Assembly: GCA_011319805.1 (NCBI GenBank) | Contig: SJRY01000004.1 | Span: 62,001 to 126,000, forward strand | Direction: 5' to 3' | Length of the DNA stretch: 64,000 nt | Origin: Macrocybe gigantea | Taxonomy: Eukaryota; Basidiomycota; Agaricomycetes; Agaricales; Callistosporiaceae | Part shown: positions 50,903 to 61,683 of the stretch, one piece after another | Numbering within the stretch: position 1 is the first letter of the stretch | How the letters are laid out: each line of letters opens with the position of its first letter | Translations under genes and position numbers: made by a program | The notes under the pieces: model-generated | What the model was told of the DNA's origin: nothing | Databases searched by the model: none | Seen by the model: the letters and a program-made list of their open reading frames with translations, nothing else

Positions 50903-53547
50903 CGGAGGTGAGGTATAGCATCTGAAGTAGAGTAGGGGGTGATGGGTAAAGAGCGAATTACGACGCCAGAGACGAAGAAAAGATATGAAATGGAGGAGCC
51001 GCGTCGTAGGCGAGCTCAAGGCGGAGGACGGGGAGATGGCGGATGACAAGAAAAAGCTGGACAGTGTGCTGCGATGATGGCCGTCACTCCACTCGCCGCA
51101 TCCAATGGATCAGCGGAGTTTCAAATTCATCACTTATTTTTGCAATTCCGCAGTGCTGCCGTTTGCCCCGGCCTCTCTATTTCCTACTCAGCCACTGATC
51201 TGGAGTAATATCTTGGCACAGCAGCAAAAATTTTCTTGAAAGATACTTGAGCCGAGACTTGCAACGGTTTGCAGAACCAATCTCAAAGACTTGATATCAT
51301 CAATGACATCTCTCCTCGATGTCAGTTCCGAAGCAACAGTTGACCTACTTGTCTCACTCCAGAACACTGGACCTGGAATTGCTATGAATAACCCATCCGT
51401 AGCATACCTATTCTAAGCGACCTCAGGTATTTTATTCCTGTCTTTCCACTCACACCAGAATCCACGAAGCAACGGCGATCCTCAGCCTTCTGCAGGCCAG
51501 CTGACAACGTGCTTCTAAAGTGCGGCTCTGCCTCCTCTGGCCAAATTTGGAAGCCGCCTCCTCCATGCATGGCTCACTCCTCTCCAGCTGAGAAATCGCT
51601 GGTTGCCTGGTGACAGAGCGGCAAGAGAAGTCTAACGCCAACTGAATGCCCGGCCGTGCACTGCCGAAGCCATGGCGGCCCTTAGCCAATACCATGTCGA
51701 CCGTGCCACGAATGGCTCCCAGTTCTCGCGCAGGAACCAGATCACTGGGACGATTCCCCATACCCAAACGGCCCGGGCGGCAGCAATACAGAGTTGATCG
51801 ACCTATATGGGGCACAAGCGCACGATTGTGGAATGGGGTTATGTTCGGCGACAGATCACCTGTGGCTCTGATCTAGCCAGGGACGGTTCGCAAAAAGGAG
51901 CGCTTTAATGAATTCGCAATTCATGCTGTGTGCTGAAGAGGTCTCTGAAACGCGGCGTATTCACGCCTTGAGAAATGAAGATTGATTTTCGCGCGGAGGG
52001 GTCCTGTGGCACGTCCTTTATCATCGTCTGCGTTCGTCATCGGCCGTAAAAACCGTGCGCCGGTCCATGGGAACGAACTGTTAAGGCGTCATCATCCATA
52101 TGCCCATCTGAATGAAAACGGTGTCGTGAGCTTCGCACAAATCGCCAACCCGAAGTTCAGGAAAGCCACTGTGTCCACATCAGAGCGTAACTCTGCGAAC
52201 ACGGCAATATCCCCTTGTACGTTGTGAAAGCTGAAAGCACCTGAGTATCGTCGCACAGGCAACTCTGCCAAGCAAGACCACCGTGCTCCTTCCAGAAGGT
52301 GGGCAAGTGCTAGAAACAGGGCCCAATGCTTAACTGAAAGGTTTTTCTGTCGTCACAGAAGCAAGTTTTAGTTCTCATCTCTAAGCGCCCGCTGCGGCGA
52401 TGGAGCGAGGCTCTGACGAGAACGCCTCTCGGCATCGCGAGAGCGCCCACAAACCACCCATCGGATCGTGATGCGAACACCTGCCTGAGTAACACTCGGT
52501 GATGTCCTACAGAACGCTTGATGAAGGATCGGAATGACATTGCCGCCTAGCCGTAACTTATAACACAGCAAGGTTCAACAGCGAAGTGGTGTGCCTTTCT
52601 CTTCTTTGGCAGTGACTCTAGAATGCTAGGACGGGATCGACGTGAACTCGAGCAACTTGGCCCTTGCATGTGCATCTTTCAATTTCCCTGCAGCAAAGCC
52701 TGTACGAATGCGCGTCCACCTGAGTGACCCTGACTTGGCGGCTGTTCGTAGCAGGTCCGGTGCGATTAGAAACGACAAACGCTTGTTGCGGACAAGACAA
52801 GTTGTCACTGGACAATACAGCTACATATAACATGCTCGAAGTTAAGCAATTGTCGGGCGCGCACCATCAGGTCCACCACTCTCGCCTCCAGCACCCATCA
52901 TATCCGTGCTTTGATGCATCGTAGTTACCTGGATACTGTCCTGAAGAAACAACGATCGTCACGACCGCGACAGTGATCAACTATTGAATGGTTCTGGCAT
53001 CCTGTTCATGTTCTCCCGGATTTAGGACTTTGGTCATAGCCAAAGTCCCGATAATAGAATATCATTGCATGGACGCTTCGCTAGTTAGCCTTGACTCGGA
53101 TTCGCCAACTCCCTACTGTCTAGATATTGAGTATCAGTGAGAGCAGTAAGTCCATAATTCATGGTTGTTGGTACGGCTACGACCTTTACAGGGCCTCCCT
53201 CTTCTCTTTCGGACATGATCTGGGCAAAGCAAACACAGCTTCAAGCACACAGAACTTTCAAAGCCCGTCATGTTCGAACACGGACTCGTTTCAGTCATGA
53301 TATCAAATCTGAACTTGAACATAAATCCGGCGGTCCCTCCGCATTATATCGCCCGAACAGACAACCGCGAGCTCGCATTCACCCGACCATTTCGCCGTTG
53401 AGACTGGAGCCTGTCTGCTACCTCTCCATTTTTCGAGCATTCTATAGTCGACCATCGGATTTCCCCTATTGGGTATCTTACTCCATCATCGCAGTTATTC
53501 TCCTTCATTGTAAACAGAATGAGACCAGGAGCAATGAAACGTGAGGA
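50903..53547. other. Long intergenic region, no recognisable gene
   Basis: About 2.6 kb. Frames up to 121 codons on either strand lack family resemblance and coherent splice chains. I saw no inverted repeats or element ends by eye. It could hold decayed sequence. Confidence 0.45.
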
Positions 53548-55330
53548 TCATGCCAGAATAAAATACATAGTGAATGTTGCAACCATTATCATCGTTGTGG
53601 GTATAGCGCGTAGTATGGCTCCTAGGAAAGCCAGTATGAATTTCCAGCACAGAATAAAGAAGGATGACATGTACCATTTCGGCCAGGAGGGAAGCGTGTG
53701 GCGTGGGCTGCCTCTGACAGCGGAGCAAAGCCAACAGAAGGGGGATCCGCGCGGAAGACAGAATAAACATTTTTTCTGCGAGACCGTTTATGTCGACCAA
53801 CGTAAAGGTGGATAGGCGTGAATATAGCACTCAGTTTAAGATAGAAATCCGTGTAAGTGCTCACCAGAAAGGTGCTACCAATGACCCAGTTAGGATTTCC
53901 GGGGAAAGAGCCTCCGATGTCGAAGATGCTCCCGAAACAGCGCTCGCTCCCTTTCTTTACTGGCCCAAAGTTCAGGTCAGCTGGATTAATTGGCCACGAT
54001 CTTCCTCCGAAGGAAATGGTAATGTTGAGTTGAGTAGAGCAAGCTGTGCATTGAAGTTCTATTCAGTAAAGGACTGTAAGGGCCATGAAATAACCCACGA
54101 TATTCATAGAATCCGTCCATGGTGTTATCGGTCGTGAGTGTAGCGCCTGGAACCGCGTCCCAAATCACCTTTACATCCTTAGTCGGCCCACCAATGAGAG
54201 TGGTGCCGCTATCGATGGCAGCCAAAGTCGCTGTTCCAGTTGCGATTGGAACACTATTGCCCTGAACTGTGATATCTACAGGATAATTGGAGGAGGAGCA
54301 TTATAGCCAGGCTGAGAACTGGTCGTGCGACTCAAGATCTCACTGAAAATGCGCAAAGCCCACCATGAGGGAGTGGTCACCGCCAAGTTCAAGAACTCGA
54401 CGTCACCGGTAAAGTACGTTGGATTCCCTCCGCCAATAGTAAAAGACCCTCCAGGTTCTTCATGAGCAGCACTCGGATCATCCGAAAATCGGCTGAGCCA
54501 GAAAGACATTTCGGGAGCTGACAATTGTCCAGAATTGTTTAGCGCCTGCCAGAAAGGAATAGCGCGTGTTTGCGCGATCCTGGCAAAGGCGAGACCCATG
54601 AGTCCCGACACCGCCGTGTCGAGTAGTTGTCCCAAGGTCGAGTTCGCAGAGACTGAATCACATTGTGTTTCAATGTCCGTGGGTAGCGTGGACGCGGAGC
54701 ATGTGTGACACACCAAACGCTTGGTTCTGAATAGTGAACTCTCCCAAGGAGACTGTATCCTGGAAAATGGGGCCAGACGCAAAGCCTCCTCCATACATGA
54801 AAGAAGTATCATTTCCCGATGCCACGGATGTACTCGACTTGGACGTGTCATATCGCGAAGCGGAAGAAGAGATGTTGCATGAGCGGCACGACACATCCGC
54901 GACCCATAGGTCCGATGAACCAGTATCAAGGAAGACGTTGAATTCCCGAGGCCTGTCCGAGATCAGCGATCATTGAGAATGTGCAGGAATTGACACAGAC
55001 GTGTACTCACGGTGAACCGATTTTGACAGGCACATAGTAACCGACATCGGACGCCTGTAGACAAAGTACAAGCATGTATGAGAAGCCATAAGCACCAAAC
55101 AACAAACTAGTTGGAAAACCGACAATGTTGGTTGTGTTGAAATCTGCAACTTCTCGCTTTCGAGCGGACCTCTGTGAAATCGGGATCCCGTACCTGGCTC
55201 GTAGCCGCTGGGCGGCGGCTGCATAAGACTCCTTCGACCTTGCAGGTGTTTGGCGACTGAGCCTGAGATGCAGCGGCTCCGCGCCAGAAACCACCACCGC
55301 CAATAGCACTACGAGATACGCTGCAATCAT
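53548..55330 (-). CDS. GPI-anchored aspartic protease (A1, pepsin/yapsin-like), copy 1
   Basis: Cell-surface acid endopeptidase. The signal peptide MIAAYLVVLLAVVVSGAEP starts at 55330; the propeptide has LHLRLSRQTPARSKESYA. First catalytic motif: FNVFLDTGSSDLWVAD, then the flap FMYGGGFASG. Middle: SGLMGLAFARIAQTRAIPFW and PGGSFTIGGGNPTYF. Second catalytic motif: AAIDSGTTLIGGP. Late segments: ITISFGGRSWPINPADLNF, NPNWVIGSTFL and KNVYSVFRADPPSVGFA. The final splice (donor after GGCCGAAATG, acceptor CCTAG) gives AATGGAGCC (Asn-Gly-Ala) followed by the hydrophobic IMVATFTMYFILA, a GPI attachment signal, with stop at 53548-53550. About nine short introns. Both Asp motifs are present, so it should be active. 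The ATG at 55330 was preferred over an upstream in-frame start because the signal peptide begins there. Confidence 0.9.
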
Positions 55331-55702
55331 GGCAGTCTTGAAGCTTAAAGGTGTAGACAGGGTGGAGGTGCGCCCGAGAGGCTGAAGCGAGATGATAACG
55401 AGCACCACAGCATTTATGTGCCATCTGACTGTGCCGAATCGAGAATTCTAAACCCAATGAAGTTGATGTTTTGCTATTCCTGCTTTCATCCCTCGATGCT
55501 TATCACGTACTGCCATGTACCTATTTAGGGGATGTGCGAGCGTTCGGCCGGTCAGGTGTCCGTCGGTGTTAGCAGGCGCACTGCAAGATGCCCTCAAGAG
55601 CTGCTCTATATACGGGCGAACAAATGTTTTCGGGGAGAGGACAAAACGTAGCGCGGAGGTGACACGAATTTCAAGGTATTGCTGTGCTTTTGTTTGCAAT
55701 TA
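55331..55702. other. Upstream region of protease copy 1
   Basis: Promoter side of the first protease gene, ending at the left inverted repeat of the transposable element. A CTATATAC motif lies near 55608. No gene seen. Confidence 0.4.
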
Positions 55703-56676
55703 CAGTGTTCCATGGCTCCTTGAAACGCCGCTATTCCTTGAAACACCTCAAATATTTTCATGATTTCCCAACCAAACGACATATGCTCTTGTAGATACAT
55801 TTAACTAGACCTAAAGCATCTGCCTATGAAGTCTCACTGGGGTTTATGCTCGTGTCGTTGAGCAGATGAGGATTTCATGCATAAAACTGCTTCTTTGTAC
55901 TTGATTTTGACAATATCTCCACAACAATTCAAAATTTGAGGGATGGAAAGAGAAAAAGTTGGAACTGGACTATTTTCCTACAATTTTGTCTGCGACATGC
56001 TAAAGCTAGGATGAGCGGAGCGTGTGTTAGAGGTGAAATGGTTGGCCGTGACAACTTGAGAGATGCTATCAGGAAAATTTCCTTTTACAGACACTTCTTT
56101 TGCCACGCAGACATCTCGACACCCGCGATGGCTGGCCGACCTCTTTCTGAATATGTCAAGGGGATAAGATCGCGTCGCGCTAACAACGCGCGCTACCAAG
56201 CTGCATCGAAGAAGAAACTCACCGATCAAGCAGAACGCGTCCTAGTTGGTTTTATCGTCGAGTCATCGGATCATGGACTGCCGTTGTCGCGTGCTGGTAT
56301 CGAAGCAAGTGCCCAACCCGGTGGCCAGTTCCAGTGCCGTGCAGCTCGAGGACATGCCTGGGGGTGATAGCGGTGAGTCAGATGGTGAGGGGAGTGAGGA
56401 TACGTACAGCGAGGCCGTGATGAGATAAGATTCTCGATAAGGCAGTGGTCAGGCTTTGTCATGCTGTTTCAAGGAGTCATTTTGGGTACCCGACACTCGT
56501 TCGTCAAAAATCGGTCGTTGAAGCAGCAACTGATTGTACAAAGCTTATTGGCTCAGGACTTAAGGTCTTACTATATTGTAGAATGGATCCACATACTTAG
56601 TTTGCTAAAAAAATGCTTGTATTGTCACGAAAGAGGCAAAAGAAAAGTAGGTGTTTCAAGGAGCCATGGAACACTG
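55703..56676. mobile_element. pogo-type DNA element, internally decayed
   Basis: A 974-bp unit with inverted ends CAGTGTTCCATGGCTCCTTG (left 55703 onward; the right end, in reverse complement, is the same and continues AAAC). It is flanked by TA at 55701-55702 and 56677-56678. The terminal match extends about 24 nt. It contains a plus-strand fragment resembling the Tc5/CENP-B helix-turn-helix part of pogo transposases (see 56128-56367) but no DDE domain. It sits in the space between two aspartic protease genes. Confidence 0.85.
56128..56367 (+). pseudogene. Transposase N-terminal (HTH, Tc5/CENP-B type) fragment
   Basis: Reads MAGRPLSEYVKGIRSRRANN, then KKKLTDQAERVLVGFI and DHGLPLSRAGIEA. The LTxxxExxLVxxI...GxPLSRxxI spacing is that of the Tc5-type DNA-binding domain in pogo-like transposases. 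The frame ends soon after with no DDE domain, so it is a truncated remnant within the TIR-bounded element. Confidence 0.6.
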
Positions 56677-57003
56677 TATGTAGCGTTCATTTTTTGATAT
56701 ACTGGCGCTCATCTCATTGATGCTTCGCAGTGATTTAAGTGGTTTTTACCTAGTCATAGATCGGGATCATGAGACGAGCACATCACAGCTGACAGAAGAT
56801 ATTGATATAAACCCGAAACGTTGAATTGGGGAACTCACACTATGGGAAGATATCTTTACTTCGCAATATAATCTTCGACTCTATCAATGTTCGCATACAA
56901 TGTCTGGAGCAGAACCTGGTTTCTGACGGCGGTCCAGAGTCCAAGTTGAAAGAGTGGATCACGAGACCAAAAAATGGACTGATGAAAGTGGTGCATCGAA
57001 TGA
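56677..57003. other. Spacer after the transposable element
   Basis: About 330 nt between the element and the 3' end of protease copy 2. No gene seen. Confidence 0.4.
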
Positions 57004-58805
57004 TCAAAGAAATGCTGTAAGGTAGGCGCTGATTGCGAGGAAGACTGTCATGAATGATGGTGAGGTATGGGGTCCACTGTCTGAAAGAGCATATGAGCAG
57101 TAACCGAATAAAGGACGCTGGCTGATACGCACTGTTTTCGCTGCCTGTCGAGTTGGTTGACGAATGAGGACCTGTGGAAAGCGAGGCATGATAACAGAAA
57201 TTTGACATCGAAACACGGCAATTACGGACGGTATTACACTCACTTGTCACATGTGCTGAAGCAGACAACTGGGCGAAACCCACTGAAGGCGGTTTAGCAC
57301 GGAAAACAGAATAGACGTTTTTCTCCACGAGGCGAGATCAGACCGCTATTCTGAATATATACCAACAAAAGAACTTACCAAAAAAGTGGTACCAACGACC
57401 CAGCCCGGAGCTCCATCATTTCCGTCTCCGACATTGCTTCCGGCGGATAGGTCGAAGACGCCTCCCAGACAAAGGTTGTCGCGTGAGTTCCTGAAATGGC
57501 CTATTTTCACGTCTTCCGGGTCGATCGACCATGACCGAGACCGAGGTGTTCGTTGTGCAAGCTGTTGCTAGAGAAGCATGGCATATACGAAAGACGGCTG
57601 AACCTACGCACGATAGACATAGAATCCATCCATGCCGACTGCTGGAATAGCACCAAGAACAGTATCCCAGATGGCTTTGACAGCTGAAGAGGGTCCGCCG
57701 ATCAGGGTTGTCCCCATGTCGATAGCAGCTAGGGCAGCCTTTCCAGTCGTGATCGGGATTGATTTTCCCTGTACGATTACGCCTTTGAAGAAGAAAAGAT
57801 CATGGACACAAGGAATTAGCAAAACGAAATGAACGACTGAAAGAGACTTGCTAGACATGTTCAGCAACCAACACGTTGGATTGTTTGTCGCCAAATTCAA
57901 AAACTCCACTTCGCCGTCGAACAAGGACGTGTTTCTGCCTCCGAGGGTGAAGCTGCCGCCTGGCTCATCGGAGTAGGCATTCGTAACATTTCCAAAGCGG
58001 AAGAGCCAAAATGACATCTCCGGTGTGGAGAGCTGACCACCGTCAGCCAGCGCCTGCCAGAACGGCGTCGCGTGCGTTTCAGCGATGGGGACAAAGGCGA
58101 GGCCCATGATCCCAGAAACTCCAACCACTGAGCAGATTCAGAGACGTTTGGTTGACGGATTCTTGGACGCTATCAGGTGTGAAGGGGTGCCAGATCGTGC
58201 ACAGGAGACTTACGGAACGTCTGGTTTGGGACGGTGAATCCGCTCATGCCGACTGTGACATGCACAAGATGACCACCAACGGAATCCGAACCATACTGGA
58301 TGCCCGTCCGCGTGCTTGACACGGCAGCGGTGGACGAGCTAGAAGGGTCATACTTGCGACGGCCGTTTTTGTAGTCGACATCATCGAATGTCTGAGGTCT
58401 GCCAACCTATGCTCAGCATCCCAAATTGATCATTCAGGTGCGAAAGAGAACGAAACGGCTTTAAAAGCATGACGGGGTTACTAACGGGTGCCAACGTTGA
58501 TACCAGCATAGTAACTAGCATCAGTGTTCTAAGAACGAAGAAATGGTTTCGAACGGCGAGACAAGAAAGGCAAGACACGTTTGTACAACACACCTGATTT
58601 GTGATGTTGACGTTCCTCTTCCTCATCGCCCGGTGGTCGAAACCATACTAGGCCCGTAATCATCCGCGGCGAAGACATAGTACTCTTGGACAGATGTCGA
58701 CGTGCCCGACGTTCCACCACGGAGCTGACAATGCAATGGATCCGCCGCACGAACGTGCTCAGCCGACAGTCCTGCCAAGGCAATCAGACAATGAACAAAC
58801 AACAT
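57004..58805 (-). CDS. Aspartic protease paralogue lacking the first catalytic Asp motif, copy 2
   Basis: The signal peptide MLFVHCLIALAGLSAEHVRA starts at 58805; the pro-region is shortened and diverged (ADPLHCQLRGG). After YYAGINVGTP and PQTF the sequence goes straight to DDVDYKNGRRKYDPSSSS: the DTGSSDLWV block present in both paralogues is absent. The flap-like IQYGSDSVGG remains. Later parts are normal: GIMGLAFVPIAETHATPFW, EPGGSFTLGGRNTSLF, AAIDMGTTLIGGP (second Asp kept, Ser/Thr replaced by Met), and KNVYSVFRAKPPSVGFAQL. The last exons splice into a hydrophobic tail, MTVFLAISAYLTAFL, a GPI-type signal, stop at 57004-57006. The open frame and tail persist, so it may be an expressed pseudoprotease rather than a dead gene. 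The join before PQTF is off by one base. It cannot be an active pepsin-type enzyme as written. Confidence 0.75.
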
Positions 58806-59457
58806 CGTCGTCAAGATGATGCACTTGAAGCATGCATTCGATGAGGCTAATGCGCGTCGCTGTCGAGCACAACTGGAGCAGAAAAGAGCTATTCCGCGGA
58901 AGCAAAATTTCCTGGTCCCTTGATGGGTATCAACCCCTGCTCGAGGCCTGCTCCCAGACTGTTCGTAACGAGCTGTCTAGGCGCTTCGCTGAAGTTTCAA
59001 TGTTCAGAGTCTTGGCGAAGAAGATTTCCAATCATCAGGCAGACAGCAAGCATTGAGCGCAACAAGCGTGGTCTTCCATATATGGCTAGCGCCGCCTGCT
59101 TGTTTTCATGATCAGATGAACAGGCGCTGTGGGCACCGTAGCCGTTCAATTTCTCCAACTCAAACTTTCAAAGCTCAACGATGGCCGTATATCTATGAAC
59201 AAATGCCGATTGTCTATCGTACACTCTGCGCCGTTTGAACATCCTCCAGACGTCCTTTCATTTGACAGAGCGTTTGATAGATGGCCCTCGTGGTGATAAT
59301 ACATCACCAGTGATGATGAACGAGCGCCTTGTTAGTGGGCTATTCACTCTGCAGCGATGATCTGAGACGGAAGAGCCCAGAATATATAGACCAAGAAGCG
59401 GGGACTCGGGGAAAGAAACACAGACGCACTCTTAACCGGCAGACGCCCGCCCGCTCC
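58806..59457. other. Divergent promoter region
   Basis: About 650 nt between protease copy 2 (-) and the multi-pass membrane protein (+). It contains the TATA-like box of the latter; otherwise no gene. Confidence 0.45.
59383..59388 (+). promoter_or_regulatory. TATA-like box of the multi-pass membrane protein gene
   Basis: TATATA about 70 nt upstream of the ATG at 59458; position and sequence fit a core promoter. Confidence 0.4.
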
Positions 59458-60812
59458 ATGGCGCAGGGCCTCGAAGAGTACGCGCTCGCGGGGATGCTCG
59501 TCGAGTCCGCATTTTACGGGCTCTACCTCTCCACCTTCTTCTCCTGCATCTACGCGCTCCTCTGGCAGTCCAGGGATGATGCGTTTTCAGACTGGCGGCA
59601 CCCGCTGCAGAGCATCAACGCAAAATTCCTCGCCGTCACGCTGCTCCTGTTCGTCCTGGGCACGTCAACGTGCTTTTGGGCTTCGTGTGCAATTTCAGGA
59701 GCACTTACTGAGGTTAGGTCTGTCGGGTCTGTCAGCGAGGTCGGCGCGCCATGGGTAACATCGTCAAGGTAGTCAGACCCATATCTGCTCGGCCGCCTTG
59801 TTGCTTCTGTTAACTTGACCCGTCGCTCTTTATTGCAGCCTTTGATTTTCCAGACCCAAGCCACCGTGGCTGACGCGATGCAAGTAAGCACGAGCACGCC
59901 ACAGCTCCATCTAAGTGTTCGCTCAACACCTCGGGATCACAGATATACCGGTGCTGGCTCGTCTGCCAGAAGTCGGTGCGCGCCATCGCTCTGCCCGCCG
60001 TGCTCTGGCTCGCCGGCATAGGGCTGACGCTGACGCTAGTCGTTATCGAGGCGAACCTGCGCGCAGGGGACCGCGTGAACGGGAGCTGCATCGGCTTCAT
60101 CTGGCCACCGTTCTGGGGCTCCGTGATCGTGCTCAACGTCTACGTGACCTGTGCGTCTCCTCCCTCCTCTCGCAGGCTCCTGACCCATGTACGCTCTCTC
60201 CCTCCATCACGCCAGCCGTCATGGTCTATCAAATATGGAAAGCGGACCGCAACGGCGCCGCCTGTCCGGACACCGTGACGCACCTCAACTACGACCTCGC
60301 GCTGACCTGCGCCGCCCGACCCCAGACGAAGCTCTACACCGTGATGCGGATCGTGATCGACTCGGCGCTGATCTACACGCTCTCGACGATCACGGTGCTC
60401 ATCGGGCTGCTCAGCGGCCACTACTCTATCTACGTCACCTCTGCCCCGGTGAGCGTCCCAACTCCTCAGGCGCGTGACGGCTTTACGCTACAGCGCCGTG
60501 CCATCGCCTCGCTGACGCCCCCCTCCCCTCTTGACCTCTAACACCCACTCACCATGCACACACACGCAGGAGAGCCAGATGCTCGGAATCGCGTTCAACC
60601 TCATCCTCATCCGCGTCTCGCGCGAACGCCACCGCGCCGCCACCCGCAGCTTCACAGAATCCACCGACTGCCCGACCTGCTCCACCATGCGCTTCAGCAC
60701 GTCGCACACATCCGAGGACGGGCCCGACGTCGGAGCAGCAGCGCAGCGCACCTCGGTCGACCGGCCATCGAGCAACGCCTCCTCTTTCCCTTCCCCTTCC
60801 CCATGCCCATAG
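59458..60812 (+). CDS. Predicted seven-helix membrane protein, basidiomycete family
   Basis: ATG 59458 starts MAQGLEEYALAGMLVESAFY, followed by YLSTFFSCIYALLW (helix 1), FLAVTLLLFVLGTSTCFW (helix 2), ATVADAMQ spliced to IYRCWLVCQKSVRAI (the conserved IYRCW site at the start of a helix), LPAVLWLAGIGLTLTLVVI, FIWPPFWGSVIVLNVYV, MRIVIDSALIYTLSTITVLI, and a last helix LGIAFNLILIRVSRER. The C-terminal tail is Ser/Thr-rich and ends PSPSPCP. About four introns. Topology resembles fungal receptor-like 7TM proteins, but no pheromone or cAMP-receptor family signature is seen, so function is unknown. A reading frame 1 off from the tail stays open to 60898 (DLQPEEIVAYAI) and might be the true end if a base is missing. 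Confidence 0.65.
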
Positions 60813-61683
60813 CCCTCGGAGACGCAAAGCCAAAGCCCGAAACCGACGCAGAGAAAGCAGACCTCCAGCCGGAAGAAATCGTCGCCTATGCGATTTAGCT
60901 TTTATTTCGTTCCCATAATCGTCATCCAGACTGTACGAGGGAACACTGTCCTTTTTTTCCCTTGGCATTTCTTGCACGGTACCAAAATCCAAGCCCCTTG
61001 ATGATCGATGATCCCAGACCCTCATATACATACACAACTGCCAAAAAAAATATAAACAAAGCACAAGAAAGGCAACCCTGTCGAACTCCACATCAAAACG
61101 CCCACGTCCCAGAATCAAGACTAGAGCAAAATCGGTACAAGGTCAACGTTAAGGCGCCAACGCCTTGGATATATACCATCAGCGAAAGGAAGAAAAAACG
61201 ATTTACATGATGGTAATGCAAAGCGGATGACATGTCTGGATATACAAGTGAGAGAGAAAAAACTAAGTACAAGAACGCGTCCAAAGACGAAAACGTAAAA
61301 ATGCAGGAAAAAAAAAAAAAAAGAGGACAAGTTCTGTCCCGCCTCAGCATCTAAAAAACTTTCCACCCAAAAAACAAAAGTAGAATAAAAAAAAAGTTCG
61401 CTCTTCCAAGAAACAACGCAACACCTACATAAGACAAGAGAAAAAGTTACTGTATACTATAGCATGATCCAAAAAAAAACACAAAAGAAAAGCGCGAACA
61501 CTACTAAATCGGCATTAGGATCCCTTGGCTAACGAGCGTTGCGGACGACGAGGGTGAGGATGCATGTGTATATATGTGTATGTGTGTCAGTGTGTGTATA
61601 TGGAGGCACGACTCTTCCTTTTTCTTCATCCTCGGGTAAGAATAACATAACGAGATGATGATGGTCCACAGGTATCACGCAGA
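60813..61683. other. Convergent 3' regions with TG/TA microsatellite
   Basis: No gene. A-rich runs at 61300-61330 and a TG/TA dinucleotide microsatellite at about 61561-61601. Holds the 3' UTRs of the membrane-protein gene and protease copy 3. Confidence 0.5.
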
